The notes under the pieces were generated by a model that saw only the letters and a list, made by a program, of their open reading frames with translations, did no database searches and was not told where the DNA came from. DNA of 8,499 bases from an uncultured Bacteroidales bacterium (GTDB lineage: Bacteria; Bacteroidota; Bacteroidia; Bacteroidales; UBA932), in the NCBI GenBank assembly GCA_946405645.1, contig CAMJHW010000057.1:1-8499 (forward strand), given 5' to 3'. The position numbers were made by a program, and so were the translations under genes. Positions 6,362 to 8,499 of the stretch are shown here, in pieces; position 1 is the first letter of the stretch; every line of letters begins with the position of its first letter.

Positions 6362-7471
6362 ATGGAAAGGGAATATATCGATCTGTACACGCTGCAAAGC
6401 ACCATCAAGGACGGTCTGGAGGACCTGTTCCCGGACAAGGTATGGGTTCGGGCGGAGGTCGCTTCCATCAGCGTCAAGGCCAACGGACACTGCTACCTTG
6501 ACCTGTCCCAGAGCGGCCCCAACGGCGTTTTCGCCAAGGCCAAAGCCGTCATCTGGAGGTCGAAGTACTATGCCCTCAACCAGTATTTCGTCGCCGCCAC
6601 GGGGTCGTCCCTGCAGGCAGGCATGTCGGTGCTGGTGAGGGTCCAGGTCACGTACAGCGAACTGTACGGGCTGACATTGACGGTCGATGACCTGGACCCG
6701 CAGTTCACGCTCGGAGAGCAGGAGCTCGAAAGGCGCAGGACGATCGCCCGCCTGGAAGAAGAAGGGCTGCTGGACAAGCAGAAGGAGCTGGTGCCCGCCG
6801 AGCTGCCGTACGCGCTGGCCGTGGTCACTGCGCGCGACGCCGCCGGCTACGGCGATTTCACGCGCCATCTGCACGGCAACGAATATGGATTCGTGTTCCG
6901 GACGGACCTTTTCGAGGCCACTATGCAAGGCCATACCGCGCCGGAGTCCATAGTGGACGCCCTTGACCGCATCGAATCGTCTCCGACGCGCTACGATGCG
7001 GTGCTCATACTTCGCGGCGGCGGCTCCACCCTGGACCTTTCATGTTTCGACGACTACGGTCTCTGCTGGCGCATCGCCCAATGCGCCGTCCCGGTCTATA
7101 CCGCCATCGGCCACGACCGGGACCGCCACGTCGCCGACATGGTAGCATACGCCAGCGTCAAGACACCCACAGCCCTGGCGGACGAGTTCATCGACTGCTT
7201 CATGGCCGAGGACGAGCGGATCAGCTCGTTCAGCGTACGCCTGCGCCTGGCGTTCCTGAACAAGGTTAACGCCCTTGCATCCCGCATCGACCTGCTCGAA
7301 GCGCGGATCAAGTCGGCGGACCCGCGCGCAATCCTCAAGCGCGGATATCTCCTGGCGGCCGACGCCCGCGGACGCGTGCTCAAGTCGGCCTCCGGCGCCG
7401 CACCGGGCGACCGCATCTCGCTCCTCTTCGCCGACGGCACCCTCGGCTGCGAAGTCAAGACAAGGGAATAG
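6362..7471 (+). CDS. xseA: Exodeoxyribonuclease VII large subunit XseA, short-stalk form
   Basis: XseA is the catalytic subunit of exonuclease VII, a cytoplasmic single-strand-specific nuclease acting in repair and recombination. From the ATG at 6362 the product is 369 residues. An N-terminal OB-fold domain (about 10-115) contains VWVRAEVASISVKANGHCYL. The catalytic domain follows, with AAGYGDF at 160-166, LRGGGSTLDL at 217-226 and AIGHDRDRHVADM at 248-260. Asp165, Arg218, His251 and Asp254 align with the E. coli catalytic residues Asp155, Arg205, His238 and Asp241. PTALADEF (269-276) starts the stalk. The C-terminal tail has the family's DPRAILKRGYLL motif (320-331). After PTALAD only about 95 residues remain, against roughly 190 in E. 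coli (456 residues total), so the coiled-coil stalk that binds XseB is much reduced. An upstream ATG at 6341 is less likely because the promoter lies too close to it. Confidence 0.93.
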   Translation: MEREYIDLYTLQSTIKDGLEDLFPDKVWVRAEVASISVKANGHCYLDLSQSGPNGVFAKAKAVIWRSKYYALNQYFVAATGSSLQAGMSVLVRVQVTYSELYGLTLTVDDLDPQFTLGEQELERRRTIARLEEEGLLDKQKELVPAELPYALAVVTARDAAGYGDFTRHLHGNEYGFVFRTDLFEATMQGHTAPESIVDALDRIESSPTRYDAVLILRGGGSTLDLSCFDDYGLCWRIAQCAVPVYTAIGHDRDRHVADMVAYASVKTPTALADEFIDCFMAEDERISSFSVRLRLAFLNKVNALASRIDLLEARIKSADPRAILKRGYLLAADARGRVLKSASGAAPGDRISLLFADGTLGCEVKTRE

Positions 7472-7480
7472 AAATGAAAA

Positions 7481-7501
7481 CCCCCGCTGTCACAGCGGGG
7501 G
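7481..7501. terminator. Bidirectional hairpin terminator between xseA and the DUF4783-like gene
   Basis: CCCCCGCTG (7481-7489) pairs perfectly with CAGCGGGGG (7493-7501) around the three-base loop TCA. On the plus strand CATTCATTTTCTT follows; on the minus strand TTTTCATTTCTATT follows. Both flanks are U-rich in RNA, and the flanking genes converge on the hairpin, so it probably ends both transcripts. It begins nine bases after the xseA stop. The remaining bases up to 7581 are AT-rich and I see no gene in them. Confidence 0.85.
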
Positions 7502-7581
7502 CATTCATTTTCTTAAACCAACTTATTAACCAAAACAGTCTTAAAACGATCGACTAAACATAAAGCAAGTCCCGTGCCAAA

Positions 7582-7986
7582 CTATTGGACTCTTTCGATT
7601 TTCAGTTGCTGAATCTTGCAGTCACCCTCCTTTACGCTGACGAAAATGGTCACATTGAAGGTTTCGCCGCCGGCGTTGAGGGTTCCCAACGCGTATTTCA
7701 TATTGGGACGTCCGGCGATGTGGCTGATATCGAACGCCCTCGGAGTATAGTTCTCGAAGAATGACTTGAGGATCTGCTTGGCCTGGCTCTTGCTCGAATT
7801 GGTGAGGGAGGAGACGACGGAAATCTCGAGATTGTCCGCGAACCACGCCGAAAGGTTGTCGGCATTGCCCTGCGCCAGATACTTGGCGATGGGAACGAAC
7901 ATGTCGTTCCCGTCGTTCTGCGCCCTGAGGCCAAGGCTCAGCGAGAGGGCCAGAAGGCATGCTGCGATTTTGAACAAAGCTTTCAT
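7582..7986 (-). CDS. Small exported protein of the DUF4783 type
   Basis: The 134-residue product begins MKALFKIAACLLALSLSLGLRA, a clear signal peptide with a probable cleavage after Ala22 (LRA before QND). The mature part of about 112 residues has the pattern of a small alpha-plus-beta NTF2-like protein: an amphipathic helix (FVPIAKYLAQGNADNLSAWF), a strand region EISVV, a helix around KSQAKQILKSFFENY, then three strands ending IQQLKIERVQ. I recognise this as resembling the Bacteroidetes DUF4783 family, whose function is not known; in related genomes such genes often lie beside rlmH, as here. The frame is open up to 8049, but the extra 21 residues are unlike a signal peptide and would cross the divergent promoters, so the ATG at 7986 is chosen. 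It is convergent with xseA and divergent from rlmH. Confidence 0.82.
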   Translation of the reverse strand: MKALFKIAACLLALSLSLGLRAQNDGNDMFVPIAKYLAQGNADNLSAWFADNLEISVVSSLTNSSKSQAKQILKSFFENYTPRAFDISHIAGRPNMKYALGTLNAGGETFNVTIFVSVKEGDCKIQQLKIERVQ

Positions 7987-8002
7987 ATCAAGGGGATAAC
8001 CA

Positions 8003-8033
8003 TTGCAAATATTGAGCCACGTTGCTATCTTTG
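8003..8033 (+). promoter_or_regulatory. Promoter for rlmH with -33 and -7 elements
   Basis: The -7 box TATCTTTG at 8026-8033 matches TAnnTTTG exactly. A TTG at 8003-8005 lies 20 bases upstream, a suitable distance for the Bacteroidetes -33 element. The predicted start site near 8039 gives a leader of about 16 bases before the rlmH ATG at 8055. This is the best-formed promoter in the window. Confidence 0.65.
8006..8013 (-). promoter_or_regulatory. Possible -7 box for the DUF4783-like gene
   Basis: The minus strand reads AATATTTG, one mismatch from TAnnTTTG. It would place the start site about 14 bases before the ATG at 7986. It lies within the spacer of the divergent rlmH promoter, so the two promoters may interfere. 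There is no clear -33 element. Confidence 0.35.
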
Positions 8034-8054
8034 TGGAGACAGTTTTCAACCGCG

Positions 8055-8499
8055 ATGAAGATCACTTTGCTCACTGTCGGAAAGACCGACGTCAAGTGGG
8101 TCAAGGAAGGTCTGGACGTCTATGTATCCAGGCTGACCCATTATGTTCCGTTCCAGCTTAAAGAGATTCCGGAACTGAAGAACGTGTCGGCCCTGGACAA
8201 GTCCCAGATCAAGTCCAGGGAGGGCGAGCTGATCCTCAAGTCGCTCCGACCCGCCGACGAAGTCGTCCTGCTGGACGAGGGCGGCCGCGAGTTCCGTTCC
8301 ACGGAGTTCGCGGCCTGGCTGGAAGAGCGGCTTGCCCGCGGATCCAGGGACCTGGTCTTCGTCGTCGGAGGGGCCTACGGATTCTCCCCCGAGGTCTATG
8401 CCAGGGCCGATTCCAAGCTCTCACTTTCGAAAATGACTTTCTCCCACCAGATGGTTAGAACGATTTTTGCAGAGCAGCTCTATCGCGCGTTCACCATCA
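8055..8499 (+). CDS. rlmH: 23S rRNA (pseudouridine(1915)-N(3))-methyltransferase RlmH, cut by window edge
   Basis: RlmH is a SPOUT-class methyltransferase that uses S-adenosylmethionine to methylate N3 of pseudouridine 1915 in helix 69 of 23S rRNA, acting on the assembled 70S ribosome. The reading frame from ATG 8055 is open to the end of the window, giving 148 residues (MKITLLTVGKTDVKWVKEG at the start). Conserved pieces are visible: LLDEGGREFRSTEFAAWL, the knot region FVVGGAYGFSPEVYARA, and the C-terminal LSLSKMTFSHQMVRTIFAEQ followed by LYRAFTI. Family proteins are about 155-160 residues, so only some ten residues, including the expected YH-containing tail, are missing. It has its own promoter and is divergent from the DUF4783-like gene. 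Confidence 0.95.
   Translation, partial: MKITLLTVGKTDVKWVKEGLDVYVSRLTHYVPFQLKEIPELKNVSALDKSQIKSREGELILKSLRPADEVVLLDEGGREFRSTEFAAWLEERLARGSRDLVFVVGGAYGFSPEVYARADSKLSLSKMTFSHQMVRTIFAEQLYRAFTI

Noticed and set aside
7502..7581. AT-rich stretch with near-repeats (TAAACCAA and TTAACCAA) that could be a small RNA or a mobile-element end
   Set aside because: The repeats are short and there is no inverted-repeat pair, target duplication, second hairpin or promoter box that would support an RNA gene or insertion sequence.
7987..8049. N-terminal extension of the DUF4783-like protein by 21 residues
   Set aside because: It would bury a clear signal peptide inside the protein and run over the divergent promoter region.
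1..8499. Defence, phage, CRISPR or biosynthetic island signals
   Set aside because: All genes fit housekeeping families with similar base use throughout; no repeat array, integrase, transposase, tRNA boundary or cassette structure is seen.

Overview
The window looks like a chromosomal housekeeping segment from a fairly GC-rich member of the Bacteroidetes, most likely Bacteroidales. The evidence is the protein families (a Bacteroidetes-type glycogen debranching protein, a DUF4783-like secreted protein, XseA and Prs variants resembling those of the phylum) and -7 promoter boxes of the Bacteroidetes form TAnnTTTG in front of xseB, engB, xseA and rlmH. Genus cannot be decided from the sequence alone. 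I see no mobile element, CRISPR array, tRNA, rRNA or phage signal, and no gene-free stretch longer than about 110 bases.

Layout. Bases 1-3050 hold a minus-strand unit read in the order xseB (exonuclease VII small subunit), glgB (glycogen branching enzyme), then a glycogen debranching protein cut by the left edge. A hairpin at 3083-3102 and a promoter box at 3057-3064 separate it from a second minus-strand operon (6276 down to 3118): engB, prs, a small Cys-rich membrane protein, and der. These four genes are packed almost without gaps. Divergent from engB is xseA (exonuclease VII large subunit, 6362-7471, plus strand), which ends at a hairpin terminator shared with a convergent minus-strand gene for a small exported DUF4783-like protein (7582-7986). 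Divergent from that gene is rlmH (8055 onward), which runs off the right edge.

How the genes fit together. EngB and Der are GTPases of large-subunit ribosome assembly, and RlmH methylates pseudouridine 1915 of 23S rRNA. Prs makes PRPP for nucleotide synthesis. The second theme is glycogen storage: GlgB adds alpha-1,6 branches and the debranching protein removes them. The two exonuclease VII subunits are both present but lie in different operons on opposite strands about 3.3 kb apart, with xseB leading the glycogen genes.

I did not find a convincing undescribed biological system. The most worthwhile leads are the 87-residue four-cysteine membrane protein translationally coupled to der, the split of xseA and xseB together with the short stalk of XseA, and two start-codon decisions suggested by promoter positions.
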